Source: an uncultured Collinsella sp. (lineage in GTDB: Bacteria > Actinomycetota > Coriobacteriia > Coriobacteriales > Coriobacteriaceae). Taken from it: 48,608 nucleotides of DNA. Within the stretch, counting starts at the first letter, position 1. The number at the start of each line of letters is the position of its first letter. Under the pieces are notes generated by a model, which did not search any database, had not been told where the DNA came from, and worked only from the letters and a program-made list of their open reading frames with translations. Below, one piece after another: positions 7,974 to 16,619 of this stretch. The DNA lies in NCBI GenBank assembly GCA_937943045.1, contig CALEBN010000011.1, positions 1 through 48,608 of the forward strand. The letters run 5' to 3'. Position numbers and translations under genes: made by a program.

Positions 7974-9488
7974 GTGAGAGAGGAGAGCCCCCGACAGAAT
8001 ATGAGGAGGCCCGACTCGGACCGTGCTTCCTCGCAGTGCATCACGCCGCGCGCCGGTCGTCGCACGCAGGGCATCGGCGAACGTTATATCGCCGGCGTCC
8101 CCGCACGTATCATGCGACCCCGCCTGGTCTTTTTGACCTGCCTGTTCTCGCTGGTCTGTTTTGGCCTGCTTATGGTGTACTCGGCTTCTTCAGTCGAGGC
8201 GCTTCACGAGAACGACTCCGCGACCTACTTTTTGTTCCGGCAGTTTATGTTCACTGTCGTCGGTGTTGCTGCCCTCGAGTTCATCGCGCGCGTTGCACCC
8301 GATAGCTGGTTTGGCGAAGGGGCGCTTAAACTTGCCCTTATCGCTATGATGATCTTGCTGCTTGCGGTGTTCCTCTTTGGTAGCGGCAGCCGTGGCGCTA
8401 CGCGTTGGCTGAGCATTGCCGGCATTCAGTTTCAGCCATCGGAGTTTCTCAAGCCGTTTGCCATTGCCTATTCTGCCATCATGCTCGATCGCGTGTTTTC
8501 GCCCGGCGGTAACATCAATGAGTTCCTTAAGGGCATGGGCTTATATTTGGGCATATCGCTCGTCTTGATTTTTATTCAGCCCGACTTTGGCACCATCCTG
8601 ATTATTCTGTTGACGATCATGTGCATGGCGCTTTTTGCCGGTCTTGACCCAAAATTCATTATCGGTGCGATTCTTGCTGGCGCCGTCATCATCGTGATCG
8701 CTCTTGTCGTCGAGCCGTACCGTATGGTGCGCATTCAGGTTCTCTTGAACCCTTGGGCAGATGAATATGGAGACGGGTATCAGGCAACGCTCGCCATTAT
8801 GGCGTTTGCTTCGGGCGGACTGTTCGGCCGCGGTATCGGCAACTCAACCATGAAGTACTCGTATTTGCCCGAGGCACACAACGACTACATCCTGGCCATC
8901 ATTGGCGAGGAGGTTGGCTTTTTGGGGACGCTGCTGTTTTTCTTGGTGTTTGCGATGCTGATCTACTCGGCGTTTCGAATTGCCGAGCAGGCCGCCGATC
9001 GTCGCGGGGCGCTCATGGCTTCGGGCTCTGCGGTTATCCTCGCGGTGCAGTTTTTGATCAACGCGCTGGGTATTCTCAACGTGTTTCCTATGACGGGTAA
9101 GCCGCTGCCGTTTATCAGCTATGGCGGCTCGTCGATTATCGTGTCGCTCATGCTCGCCGGGCTTATTTTACGCGTCTCGCACGAGAGCGCTCGACGCGAT
9201 GAATACGATCGTCGTCGCGATAGCTTTGCCGTTATGGACGAGAGCACTGCCGGTGTTCCCCATACGCGTGGGGAGCGCTCGTCGCGTGGCGGTTTTACCG
9301 TCTTGAACGGTTTTGCTTCGGAGTCGGATGCCCGTCCGCGCTCGGCGCCGCAGAGTCGCCCGCAACGACCGACGCCGCGCAATACGGGTGGCGGATATAA
9401 TCGGATCGACTTGAATTCGGACCCGTCGGCGCGCTTGCGCACCGACGACCAGGGGCCGCGCGTACGAAGGGACTACCATGACCGATAA
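7974..9488 (+). CDS. ftsW: Septal peptidoglycan polymerase FtsW (SEDS family)
   Basis: SEDS-family glycosyltransferase that polymerises lipid II at the septum with FtsI. A 45-residue basic N-terminus precedes about ten membrane segments. Motifs: MVYSASS, FQPSEFLKP, QPDFGTILI, NDYILAIIGEEVGFLG and MTGKPLPFISYGGSS. The last 100 residues are a disordered Arg/Ser/Pro-rich cytoplasmic tail. I chose GTG 7974 because AGGGG (7963-7967) is 6 nt upstream; TTG at 7968 abuts that SD and is unlikely. The stop overlaps the murG start by 11 nt. Confidence 0.93.
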   Translation: MREESPRQNMRRPDSDRASSQCITPRAGRRTQGIGERYIAGVPARIMRPRLVFLTCLFSLVCFGLLMVYSASSVEALHENDSATYFLFRQFMFTVVGVAALEFIARVAPDSWFGEGALKLALIAMMILLLAVFLFGSGSRGATRWLSIAGIQFQPSEFLKPFAIAYSAIMLDRVFSPGGNINEFLKGMGLYLGISLVLIFIQPDFGTILIILLTIMCMALFAGLDPKFIIGAILAGAVIIVIALVVEPYRMVRIQVLLNPWADEYGDGYQATLAIMAFASGGLFGRGIGNSTMKYSYLPEAHNDYILAIIGEEVGFLGTLLFFLVFAMLIYSAFRIAEQAADRRGALMASGSAVILAVQFLINALGILNVFPMTGKPLPFISYGGSSIIVSLMLAGLILRVSHESARRDEYDRRRDSFAVMDESTAGVPHTRGERSSRGGFTVLNGFASESDARPRSAPQSRPQRPTPRNTGGGYNRIDLNSDPSARLRTDDQGPRVRRDYHDR

Positions 9489-10593
9489 GATGACCGTTGC
9501 TATCGCAGCCGGCGGCACGGCGGGACATATCAACCCCGCACTCGCCTTGGCCGAGGAGCTACGTGACCGTGGCCACCACGTTGTGTTTGTGGGTCAGTCG
9601 CATAAGCTCGAGGGTCGTCTGGTTCCCGAGGCAGGGTTCGATTTTGTGCCGATTACGGTTACGGGCTTCGACCGCTCTCGCCCTTGGACGGCATTGAGCT
9701 CGCTGTGGCGTGTCTATAAGGCGAAGCGCACGCTCGGCAGCCATTTTTCTAAAGCCTGCAAGCCCGATGTCGCTATAGGTTTTGGCGCCTATGTCGAGGT
9801 CCCGCTTCTGGGCTGGTGCAAAGACGCGGGCATTCCGTATCTGCTGCACGAACAGAACTCCGTTCCGGGCCTTGCTAACAAGATGATGAGTTCGCATGCC
9901 GCCCGCGTTTGCATCTCGGTGCCGGCAGCACGTTCCGTGTTTGAGCGCGAGGGCGATCCTGACCATGTGCTCATGACCGGCAACCCCGTGCGCCGTTCTG
10001 TGATCGAGGGGGATCGGGTTCGCGGTCGCAGGGCTCTCAACGTGCCTGAGGACGCCACACTCCTGCTGGTTTTTGGCGGCTCACTTGGTGCTCAACATCT
10101 TAATGAGCGCGTGGCTTCGCTTAAAAACGAGTTGCTCTCGCGCGATAATCTCTATGTTTTGCATTCGACGGGCGCCGATGGCTTCGAGGACACCGAGCGT
10201 GCTCTTGCCCTGATGCCCGAGGAGGCGAAGCGGTATCGCGTCCAGCCCTACATCGACAATATGGGCGATATGCTGGCCGCGGCCGATTTGGTCCTCTCGC
10301 GCTCGGGCGCTTCGAGCGTTGCCGAAATCGCGGCCCTTGCCACACCTTCGGTACTGGTGCCGTATCCGCATGCGACGGCCGATCATCAGACCACCAATGC
10401 CCGCTATCTGGTCGATGCCGGTGCTGGCGTGCTCTGCGCCGATGCCGATATCGATACCCAGGCGTTTGCCGATGAGCTGCTGCATCTTATCGATGATGCG
10501 CAGGCGCGCGATGCCATGCGTCAGGCGGCTCGCGGTTTGGCCCAGGACCGCGCTGCCGTCCTTTTGGCAGACGCGGTAGAAGGATTGCGTTAG
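9478..10593 (+). CDS. murG: UDP-GlcNAc:lipid I N-acetylglucosaminyltransferase MurG
   Basis: 371-residue GT28 enzyme that converts lipid I to lipid II on the inner membrane face. The N-terminal Gly-rich loop GGTAGHINPALALAEEL, HEQNSVPGLANK, MTGNPVRRSV, FGGSLGAQ, and the donor-site RSGASSVAEIAAL and PYPHATADHQ are all present. The ATG at 9478 lies inside the end of ftsW with AAGGGA just upstream; another ATG four codons later is possible. The following 97 nt before murC hold no gene. Confidence 0.96.
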   Translation: MTDKMTVAIAAGGTAGHINPALALAEELRDRGHHVVFVGQSHKLEGRLVPEAGFDFVPITVTGFDRSRPWTALSSLWRVYKAKRTLGSHFSKACKPDVAIGFGAYVEVPLLGWCKDAGIPYLLHEQNSVPGLANKMMSSHAARVCISVPAARSVFEREGDPDHVLMTGNPVRRSVIEGDRVRGRRALNVPEDATLLLVFGGSLGAQHLNERVASLKNELLSRDNLYVLHSTGADGFEDTERALALMPEEAKRYRVQPYIDNMGDMLAAADLVLSRSGASSVAEIAALATPSVLVPYPHATADHQTTNARYLVDAGAGVLCADADIDTQAFADELLHLIDDAQARDAMRQAARGLAQDRAAVLLADAVEGLR

Positions 10594-10690
10594 TTAGACG
10601 GGATATCGTGGGTCGCCCTCGCGCGGATGCGGTAGGTGCGGTACAGTAGACGGGTTACAGGCAGTGTTTACGCAAGGAGTACACGAGCAC

Positions 10691-12109
10691 ATGGCTGATT
10701 CCCAGACTGCAACCTCCGCGCCCGATTTCAAGAGCGCCCATTTTATCGGTATCGGTGGCGCCGGCATGAGCGGCATCGCCCTCGTCCTTCACGAGCGCGG
10801 TTATGTCGTTACCGGCTCCGACCTTAAGACGTCGCGCTATATTCGCCAGCTTACCCGCGCCGGCGTGAAGGTGCATGTGGGCCATGAGGCCGCCACCATC
10901 GACGAGGTCAAGCCCGACGTCGTCGTGGTCTCTACCGCTATTCCCGAGTCCAACCCCGAGCTCGTCCGTGCGCGCGAGCTGGGTATTCCCGTGTGGCCTC
11001 GCGCCAAGATGCTCTCGGCTCTGGGCCACGGCTACACCACCGTCGCCGTCGCCGGTACTCACGGCAAGACCACGACCTCTTCGATGTGCGCCACCATGCT
11101 CGACCGCATGGGTCTGGACCCTAGCTTCCTGATCGGTGGCATTGTCGAGGGCTACGATACCAACGGCAAGAACGGCTCGGGCGACTATTTCGTCGCCGAG
11201 GCGGATGAGTCCGACAGCTCCTTCCTGTTCCTTAACCCCAATGTGGTCATCGTGACCAACGTCGAGGCCGACCATCTCGATCATTACTCGGGTATCGAGG
11301 AGATCGAGGCCACCTTCGCCAAGTTTATGAGTCTGGTGGGCGAGGACGGCACGGTCATCGTCTGTGGCGAGGACCCGCATCTGGTCGAGCTTGCCAAGTC
11401 GACGGGCCGTCATGTGCTTTCCTATGGCTTTGCCGAGACCAACGACATCGTCTGCGTGCATCCGGATGTCAAGGGCATCCAGAGCGACTTTATCGTTCGC
11501 TTTGAGGACGGCACCGAGCACGCTGTCGAGATTAAGAGCAACCCCGGTCGTCACAACATGCTCAACGCCACGGCCGTCTTGACCGTCGCCCATGTCCTAG
11601 GCCTCGATATCGACGCCGCCGCTAAGGCACTTTCGAGTTTTGAAGGCGTCCGCCGTCGCTTTACCCACGTGGGCGATATCGACGGCATCACGGTGGTTGA
11701 CGATTACGGCCATCATCCCACCGAGATCAAGGCGACGCTCGCTGCTGCCTCTTCGCTGGGCTACAAACATGTCGACGTCGTGTTCCAGCCGCACCGCTAT
11801 TCGCGCCTGCAGGCTCTGTGCGATGACTTTGCCGACGCATTCGCCAATGCTGACAAGCTGCTGTTGATTGACGTGTTCTCTGCCGGCGAGATGCCCATCC
11901 CGGGCGTCACGTCCAAGATGCTTGCCGATACCGTGCGCGCCAAGCATCCCGGCAAGGAGGTCGTGTACTGCTCGAGCCGTCTTGAGCTCAATGAGGAGCT
12001 CGAGAAGATGGTGGGCGAGGGCGATTTGCTGCTTACCATGGGCGCCGGCGACGTCACGACGGTCGGCCCCGAGTTCATCGAGTATCTGACTGCCAAGAAA
12101 GACGCTTAA
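10691..12109 (+). CDS. murC: UDP-N-acetylmuramate--L-alanine ligase MurC
   Basis: 472-residue ligase that adds L-Ala to UDP-MurNAc, the first amino-acid step. It has IGIGGAGMSGIALVLHERG (about 19-37), P-loop AGTHGKTTTSS (121-131), EADESDSSF, NVEADHLDHY, DDYGHHPTEI and the C-terminal FQPHRYSR. The open frame reaches a GTG at 10664, but AAGGAG (10674-10679) lies inside that extension, so ATG 10691 is the better start. A possible -10 (TACAGT, 10642-10647) without a clear -35 lies upstream. murB begins 5 nt after the stop. Confidence 0.95.
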   Translation: MADSQTATSAPDFKSAHFIGIGGAGMSGIALVLHERGYVVTGSDLKTSRYIRQLTRAGVKVHVGHEAATIDEVKPDVVVVSTAIPESNPELVRARELGIPVWPRAKMLSALGHGYTTVAVAGTHGKTTTSSMCATMLDRMGLDPSFLIGGIVEGYDTNGKNGSGDYFVAEADESDSSFLFLNPNVVIVTNVEADHLDHYSGIEEIEATFAKFMSLVGEDGTVIVCGEDPHLVELAKSTGRHVLSYGFAETNDIVCVHPDVKGIQSDFIVRFEDGTEHAVEIKSNPGRHNMLNATAVLTVAHVLGLDIDAAAKALSSFEGVRRRFTHVGDIDGITVVDDYGHHPTEIKATLAAASSLGYKHVDVVFQPHRYSRLQALCDDFADAFANADKLLLIDVFSAGEMPIPGVTSKMLADTVRAKHPGKEVVYCSSRLELNEELEKMVGEGDLLLTMGAGDVTTVGPEFIEYLTAKKDA

Positions 12110-12114
12110 ACCCC

Positions 12115-13026
12115 ATGGGTCTGTTTAACGCCGTCATGGCGCTTTCGGGCATGATCGATACGGACGTAATTGAGGATGAACGCCTCGCGCGCCATACGAG
12201 CTATCGTATCGGCGGCAAGGCGGACCTCTTTGTGACGTGTCACAGCTATCATGCCTTGCGTCGCGCCGTGGCGGTGCTCGATCGTGAGCAGGTGCCGTGG
12301 GTCATTATCGGCAAGGGATCTAATCTGCTTGTTGCCGATGCAGGCTATCGCGGCGCCGTCATTTCGTTGGGGCGTGAGTTCCAGCGTACGGTTGTCGCCG
12401 AAGACGGTTGTACGCTGACGGTCGGTGCGGGCGTGATATTCGCTCGCCTAGTCAACGACGCGCTGTCGCGCAGCCTTTCGGGCCTTGAGTTTGCGGTCGG
12501 TATTCCCGGCTCCGTTGGCGGCGCCGTGTCCATGAATGCCGGCACGCGAACCGAGTGGATTGGCTCGCTGGTCGAAGATGTCGTTACGTTTGACCCGAGC
12601 TCCGGCATCAAGCATTACGCGGGCTCGGAGATCGCTTGGGGCTACCGTGAATGCAGCCTGCCGCGTAACGAGATCATTCTGGAGTGCGTGCTCAAGCTCA
12701 AACCTGCGCCCAAGGCCGATATCCGTGAGCGTATGGAGCGGTACCTGACGCGGCGTAAGCGCACACAGCCCATGGGCTGTGCATCCTGCGGGTCGGTATT
12801 TCGCAACCCGCCCGATGCGAGCGTGGGCAAGCTTATCGAGGATTGTGGATTAAAGGGTTTTTCGGTTGGCGGCGCGGAAGTTTCGCCCGTACACGCTAAT
12901 TTTATCGTTAATAACGGAACCGCCTCGGCCGATGACGTGGCCGCGGTTATCAGACATGTGCACGGAAAGGTGAGGGAGGCGTATGGCATCGAGCTCAGAC
13001 CGGAAGTTAAATTCCTCGGCTTCTAG
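12115..13026 (+). CDS. murB: UDP-N-acetylenolpyruvoylglucosamine reductase MurB
   Basis: 303-residue FAD- and NADPH-dependent reductase that completes UDP-MurNAc. The FAD-binding half has HTSYRIGGKAD, IGKGSNLLVAD and GLEFAVGIPGSVGGAVSMN; the C-terminal half has CASCGSVFRNP with the Ser that protonates the intermediate, and GGAEVSPVHANFIVN. The CGSVF form and length resemble the type II MurB of Gram-positives. No good SD precedes ATG 12115, suggesting coupling to murC. Its last 44 nt overlap ftsQ in another frame. Confidence 0.94.
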   Translation: MGLFNAVMALSGMIDTDVIEDERLARHTSYRIGGKADLFVTCHSYHALRRAVAVLDREQVPWVIIGKGSNLLVADAGYRGAVISLGREFQRTVVAEDGCTLTVGAGVIFARLVNDALSRSLSGLEFAVGIPGSVGGAVSMNAGTRTEWIGSLVEDVVTFDPSSGIKHYAGSEIAWGYRECSLPRNEIILECVLKLKPAPKADIRERMERYLTRRKRTQPMGCASCGSVFRNPPDASVGKLIEDCGLKGFSVGGAEVSPVHANFIVNNGTASADDVAAVIRHVHGKVREAYGIELRPEVKFLGF

Positions 13027-14251
13027 AGCATCGAAACCAACCTTCCGCCGCGCCGGAGGGCGTTCCGGCGCACCGTCTCAGCCTCAACGTAAGTCCGTTA
13101 TGCCTTCTAAGCCTGCTGGGTCCGTGCGGCCTGCCAAGCGTTCGACTGCCGGTTCGCAGCTTGGCGGACGCCCCGCGGCCAAAAATGTTGCTCGTCCGGT
13201 GGCACGTCCCTCGGTGACGCCCAAACCGGCGATGGGCGCCATACCTTCTCGCCCCATAGCGTCGCCCAAGCCCTCGTTGGGGGCAAAGGTGACGCGTCCC
13301 GGTCGCGCGCTGGGTGCATCTAAGCCACGTATGCTGACGTCGGTGTCGGCCTCCGCAAAACCGCAATCGGGCAAAAAGGGCTCTAATCCGTTGTCATCGA
13401 TCGGCGCCTTGGCAAATCATGCGGCGGGTGCCGCTTCTGCCGTTAAGGGCAAGGGTAAAATCGTGGGCGGCATCCTTGCCGCTCTGGCAGTGCTTGCAGT
13501 CGTTGCCGTCGTCGTCATTAACTCTGGCCTGTTCGCCGCTACCGATATTCAGATCCAGGGCAGCGAGCATGTGACCAAGCACGATGCCATCCAGCTGATC
13601 GATCTGCCCGAGGACACGTCGCTGTTCAATGTGAATCCCGACCAGATCACCGAGGGTCTCAAGCAAAATCCGTGGGTTTCGGGCGTGGATGTTCAGCGTC
13701 AATTTCCCCATACGCTCATCATCACGCCGACGGAACGCAAGGTTATCGCAATTGCCTACATTAGCTCCGACGATCTTGCATGGGCGATCGGGGACGATGA
13801 CACATGGATTGCACCGCTGTCTACCTCGGTCGATGTTGACGACCAGGGCAATGTCATCACAACGGGGGAGGGTGCCAACACCCTAAACGGCATCGATGCC
13901 GCCCTGGCGCTCGCCAAACATTACGGAGCCGTGCTGCTGACCGATGTCTCGGCCGATGTCGCGCCGGTTTCGGGGCAAGCGGTAAATTCCAAGGCGGTCA
14001 AGGCCGGCCTGGATTACGTCCGCGGATTCTCGAGCGAGTTCCTGGGCCAGATCAAGGATATTTCCACGCCCTCGGTCGAGGCCATCTCGGCGAATCTCGA
14101 TAACGGTATCGAGGTGTCGCTCGGAGATTCGGACGACATTGCCAAAAAGGAGCGTATCGTGACCAAGCTGCTTTCGCAGGTGGAGGGCGTGACGTATATC
14201 AACGTTCGATCTCCTGGCAACTATACGTTTAGGAACGCACCGACCTCGTAG
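12983..14251 (+). CDS. ftsQ: Cell division protein FtsQ/DivIB
   Basis: 422-residue bitopic protein. A long (about 155 aa) Arg/Ser/Pro/Lys-rich disordered cytoplasmic region is followed by one membrane helix (about 161-180), then a POTRA domain (about 185-255: ATDIQIQGSEHVTKHDAI, NPWVSGVDVQRQFPHTL) and the FtsQ beta domain. FtsQ links FtsB/FtsL to the septal synthase. The ATG lies within murB after GAGGGAGG, which supports the 44-nt overlap. The cytoplasmic part is much longer than in E. coli. It ends 198 nt before ftsZ; no ftsA is present. Confidence 0.9.
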   Translation: MASSSDRKLNSSASRASKPTFRRAGGRSGAPSQPQRKSVMPSKPAGSVRPAKRSTAGSQLGGRPAAKNVARPVARPSVTPKPAMGAIPSRPIASPKPSLGAKVTRPGRALGASKPRMLTSVSASAKPQSGKKGSNPLSSIGALANHAAGAASAVKGKGKIVGGILAALAVLAVVAVVVINSGLFAATDIQIQGSEHVTKHDAIQLIDLPEDTSLFNVNPDQITEGLKQNPWVSGVDVQRQFPHTLIITPTERKVIAIAYISSDDLAWAIGDDDTWIAPLSTSVDVDDQGNVITTGEGANTLNGIDAALALAKHYGAVLLTDVSADVAPVSGQAVNSKAVKAGLDYVRGFSSEFLGQIKDISTPSVEAISANLDNGIEVSLGDSDDIAKKERIVTKLLSQVEGVTYINVRSPGNYTFRNAPTS

Positions 14252-14323
14252 CGTTTTCTGGCCTTTGTTGACGGGGCATACCGCGCCGTTTATCTGGTTT
14301 GTTTGGTTTTCACCGTCAATTAT

Positions 14324-14356
14324 TTGACTGATACGTTCATAATGTGCAAACATAAT
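14324..14356 (+). promoter_or_regulatory. AT-rich region before ftsZ, possible promoter
   Basis: The 198-nt gap after ftsQ contains an AT-rich stretch unlike its surroundings. TTGACT (14324-14329) and CATAAT (14351-14356) are present but 21 bp apart, longer than ideal, so the exact promoter is uncertain. A separate ftsZ promoter is common in other bacteria. Confidence 0.35.
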
Positions 14357-14449
14357 ACGGTTTACCTTTGCATTTACTTTCAACTTGAAGGTTAATGTGC
14401 GCAGGGGTCAACCCATGCTATGGCAATAACCTTTGTTCGGAGGACCGAC

Positions 14450-15604
14450 ATGCACGAGACAGAGATCAACAACTACCTTGCCGTCATTAAGGTGGTCGGC
14501 GTCGGCGGCGGCGGTACCAACGCGGTCAATCGAATGATCGAAGAGGGTATCCGCGGCGTCGAGTTTGTTGCCATCAACACCGATGCTCAGGCACTCGCGA
14601 TCTCTGATGCCGATATCAAGGTGCACATCGGCACCGACCTGACCCGCGGCCTGGGCGCTGGCGCCAACCCCGAGGTCGGCCGTAAGGCCGCCGATGAGTC
14701 CCGCGACGACATCGCCGAGGCGCTCGCTGGCGCCGATATGGTGTTCATCACCTGCGGCGAGGGCGGCGGCACCGGTACCGGCGCTGCCCCCATCGTTGCC
14801 GATATCGCGATGAACGAGGTCGGCGCGCTGACCGTCGCCGTCGTGACCAAGCCCTTTACGTTTGAGGGCCGCAAGCGCAAGAAGAGCGCCGAAGAAGGCA
14901 TTAAGACGCTTTCCGACTGCGTCGACACCATGATCGTTATCCCTAACGACAAGCTGCTCGACATCGCCGAGAAGAAGACCACCATGCTTGAGGCCTTCGC
15001 AATCGCCGATGGCGTCCTTTCCCAGGGCACCCAGGGCATCACCGACCTCATCACCGTCCCCGGTATCATCAACCTGGACTTCGCCGATGTTAAGACCATC
15101 ATGAAGCAGGCCGGTACCGCCATGATGGGTATCGGTACCGCTTCTGGGGACACCCGTGCCGTCGACGCTGCCCAGCAGGCTATTTCCAGCCCGCTGCTCG
15201 AGAGCTCCATCGATGGCGCTACGCGCGTCCTGCTTTCCATTGCCGGTTCCAAGGACCTGGGTATTCAGGAGATCAGCGACGCTGCCGACGTTGTCGCCAA
15301 CGCCGTCGACCCCGAGGCCAACATCATCTTCGGTACCGTTGTCGACGAGTCCCTGGGCGATCAGGTGCGTATTACCGTCATCGCTACGGGCTTCTCCGAC
15401 TCCAACGTCAACCGTCAGGACGAGCTCTTCGCTGCACAGCAGTCCCAGAGCAAGGCCGCTGCTTCTACCGAGCCGCAGCGCACCGCTCCTGCCACGAGCC
15501 CGGCTCAGGCTGCCCCGACTCGCAACGTCGGTGGTACCGAGCTCCCCAACTTTGGCAACGACCAGTTTGAGCTTCCTGACTTCCTCAAGCGCGGCAGCTT
15601 CTAG
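14450..15604 (+). CDS. ftsZ: Cell division GTPase FtsZ
   Basis: 384-residue tubulin homologue forming the division ring. The tubulin signature GGGTGTG is at 105-111, the N-terminal GVGGGGTNAVNRM at 17-29, and the T7 loop in NLDFADVKTIM. A short Ala/Ser/Pro linker leads to the C-terminal peptide ELPDFLKRGSF, the docking site for anchors such as SepF. An in-frame ATG at 14420 exists, but GGAGGA (14439-14444) is 5 nt before ATG 14450 and defines the start. In the absence of ftsA here, SepF (21970) is the likely membrane anchor. Confidence 0.97.
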   Translation: MHETEINNYLAVIKVVGVGGGGTNAVNRMIEEGIRGVEFVAINTDAQALAISDADIKVHIGTDLTRGLGAGANPEVGRKAADESRDDIAEALAGADMVFITCGEGGGTGTGAAPIVADIAMNEVGALTVAVVTKPFTFEGRKRKKSAEEGIKTLSDCVDTMIVIPNDKLLDIAEKKTTMLEAFAIADGVLSQGTQGITDLITVPGIINLDFADVKTIMKQAGTAMMGIGTASGDTRAVDAAQQAISSPLLESSIDGATRVLLSIAGSKDLGIQEISDAADVVANAVDPEANIIFGTVVDESLGDQVRITVIATGFSDSNVNRQDELFAAQQSQSKAAASTEPQRTAPATSPAQAAPTRNVGGTELPNFGNDQFELPDFLKRGSF

Positions 15605-15629
15605 TTCGTTTTTCTCAGCGACCTGTATG

Positions 15630-15658
15630 GGGTGCGTCCGATTGGGCGCACCCTTTTT
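15630..15658 (+). terminator. Terminator after ftsZ
   Basis: GGGTGCG (15630-15636) pairs with CGCACCC (15647-15653) and is followed by TTTTT. It closes the dcw transcript. Confidence 0.85.
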
Positions 15659-15695
15659 GTTGTGTTTTGCCTTTGTAAACGAAAGCCTCCAATCT

Positions 15696-15740
15696 CCTTA
15701 CGTTCCCCTTACGTTTAGCCCCTACCGCTGCGGGTATCCT
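15696..15740 (+). promoter_or_regulatory. PHO-box-like direct repeat and -10 before pgeF-pst operon
   Basis: CCTTACGTT occurs at 15696-15704 and again at 15707-15715, an exact 9-bp direct repeat with 11-bp period. TATCCT (15735-15740) could be the -10; no ordinary -35 is evident. Known: PhoB/PhoP-type response regulators bind direct repeats with 11-bp period and often replace the -35. The first downstream genes are pgeF and pstSCAB-phoU, with no terminator between. The assignment to phosphate control is inference. Confidence 0.6.
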
Positions 15741-15818
15741 TTTGATGAAGTATGGCAGCCGTGTGGCACGGACTGCTGCGGCGTCGCCGCGATACTTGTG
15801 TTATTAGGAGGCTTTAGT

Positions 15819-16619
15819 ATGGCAGCACGTGCGGACAGCGTTTCGCGTGTCGACCATGATGGAGTTACGTTGGTAGAGGGCGCGACGCACGATGTTCGCT
15901 TTGCTTTTACCGAACGCGCCGGCGGTGTTTCCGAAGATGCGTACTCCTCACTCAATCTGGGCTCGCATGTTGGCGATGACCCCTTTGCCGTTCAAGAAAA
16001 TCGTCGCCGCGCACTCGAGGCCTTGGGTGCCGCCGAGTGCGAGCACAACCTGCTTGTTCCCAATCAAGTACACGGTGACCATGTCGTGACGGTGACCTCG
16101 AACGGTGCTGATGATCTCGAGAACATTCGCGAGCAGATTGCCGAGGGCTGCGATGCCATCGTCTGCATGGCCCGTGAGGTACCCGTGATGCTCTGCTTTG
16201 CCGATTGCGTTCCCGTGGTGCTGGTGGCTCCCGGCGGCTTTGCCGTGGTGCACTCTGGCTGGAAGGGCACGATTGCGCGCATTTCCGCCAAGGCGTGCCA
16301 AGCGCTCTGCGAGGCGGCTGGCTGCAAGCCGGACGACATCTCTGCCTACATTGGGCCCCATATCCTGGGCGACGAGTACGAGGTGTCCCAAGAACTTATG
16401 GATCGCTTTGCCGCCGAGTTCGCGTGCATCGATGCCTCTGCTTCTCGTATGCTCGATCTTTCCGCCGCCATTCGCGAGGCGCTGATGGACGCCGGCGTCG
16501 AGGCGAGCAGCATTGTGGACACCAAGCTTTCCACCGTTCGTCAGAACGACCGCTTTTATTCCTACCGCAACGAGGGCGGCACCTGTGGGCGCCATGCTGC
16601 GATCGGCGTGATGCTATGA
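15819..16619 (+). CDS. pgeF: PgeF/YlmD/LACC1-family multicopper-oxidase-like protein
   Basis: 266-residue member of the DUF152 (Laccase domain) family: bacterial YfiH/YlmD and human LACC1. Members have purine nucleoside phosphorylase/adenosine deaminase activity, and PgeF is reported to act in peptidoglycan precursor editing. The His-Cys-His metal site is present: QVH (H85), ADC (C130) and VHSGWKG (H145). AGGAGG (15806-15811) is 7 nt before ATG 15819; the frame is open much further upstream through ftsZ but that is not coding. The stop overlaps the pstS start (ATGA). It is probably the first gene of a phosphate-controlled operon. Confidence 0.9.
   Translation: MAARADSVSRVDHDGVTLVEGATHDVRFAFTERAGGVSEDAYSSLNLGSHVGDDPFAVQENRRRALEALGAAECEHNLLVPNQVHGDHVVTVTSNGADDLENIREQIAEGCDAIVCMAREVPVMLCFADCVPVVLVAPGGFAVVHSGWKGTIARISAKACQALCEAAGCKPDDISAYIGPHILGDEYEVSQELMDRFAAEFACIDASASRMLDLSAAIREALMDAGVEASSIVDTKLSTVRQNDRFYSYRNEGGTCGRHAAIGVML

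Noticed and set aside
12983..13026. murB-ftsQ overlap as a frameshift or annotation error
   Set aside because: Both reading frames keep conserved ends (MurB FLGF end, FtsQ with a strong SD), so a true 44-nt overlap is more likely.
15759..15800. GCGGCG-T-CGCCGC palindrome before pgeF
   Set aside because: A one-base loop and GC-rich background; likely chance.
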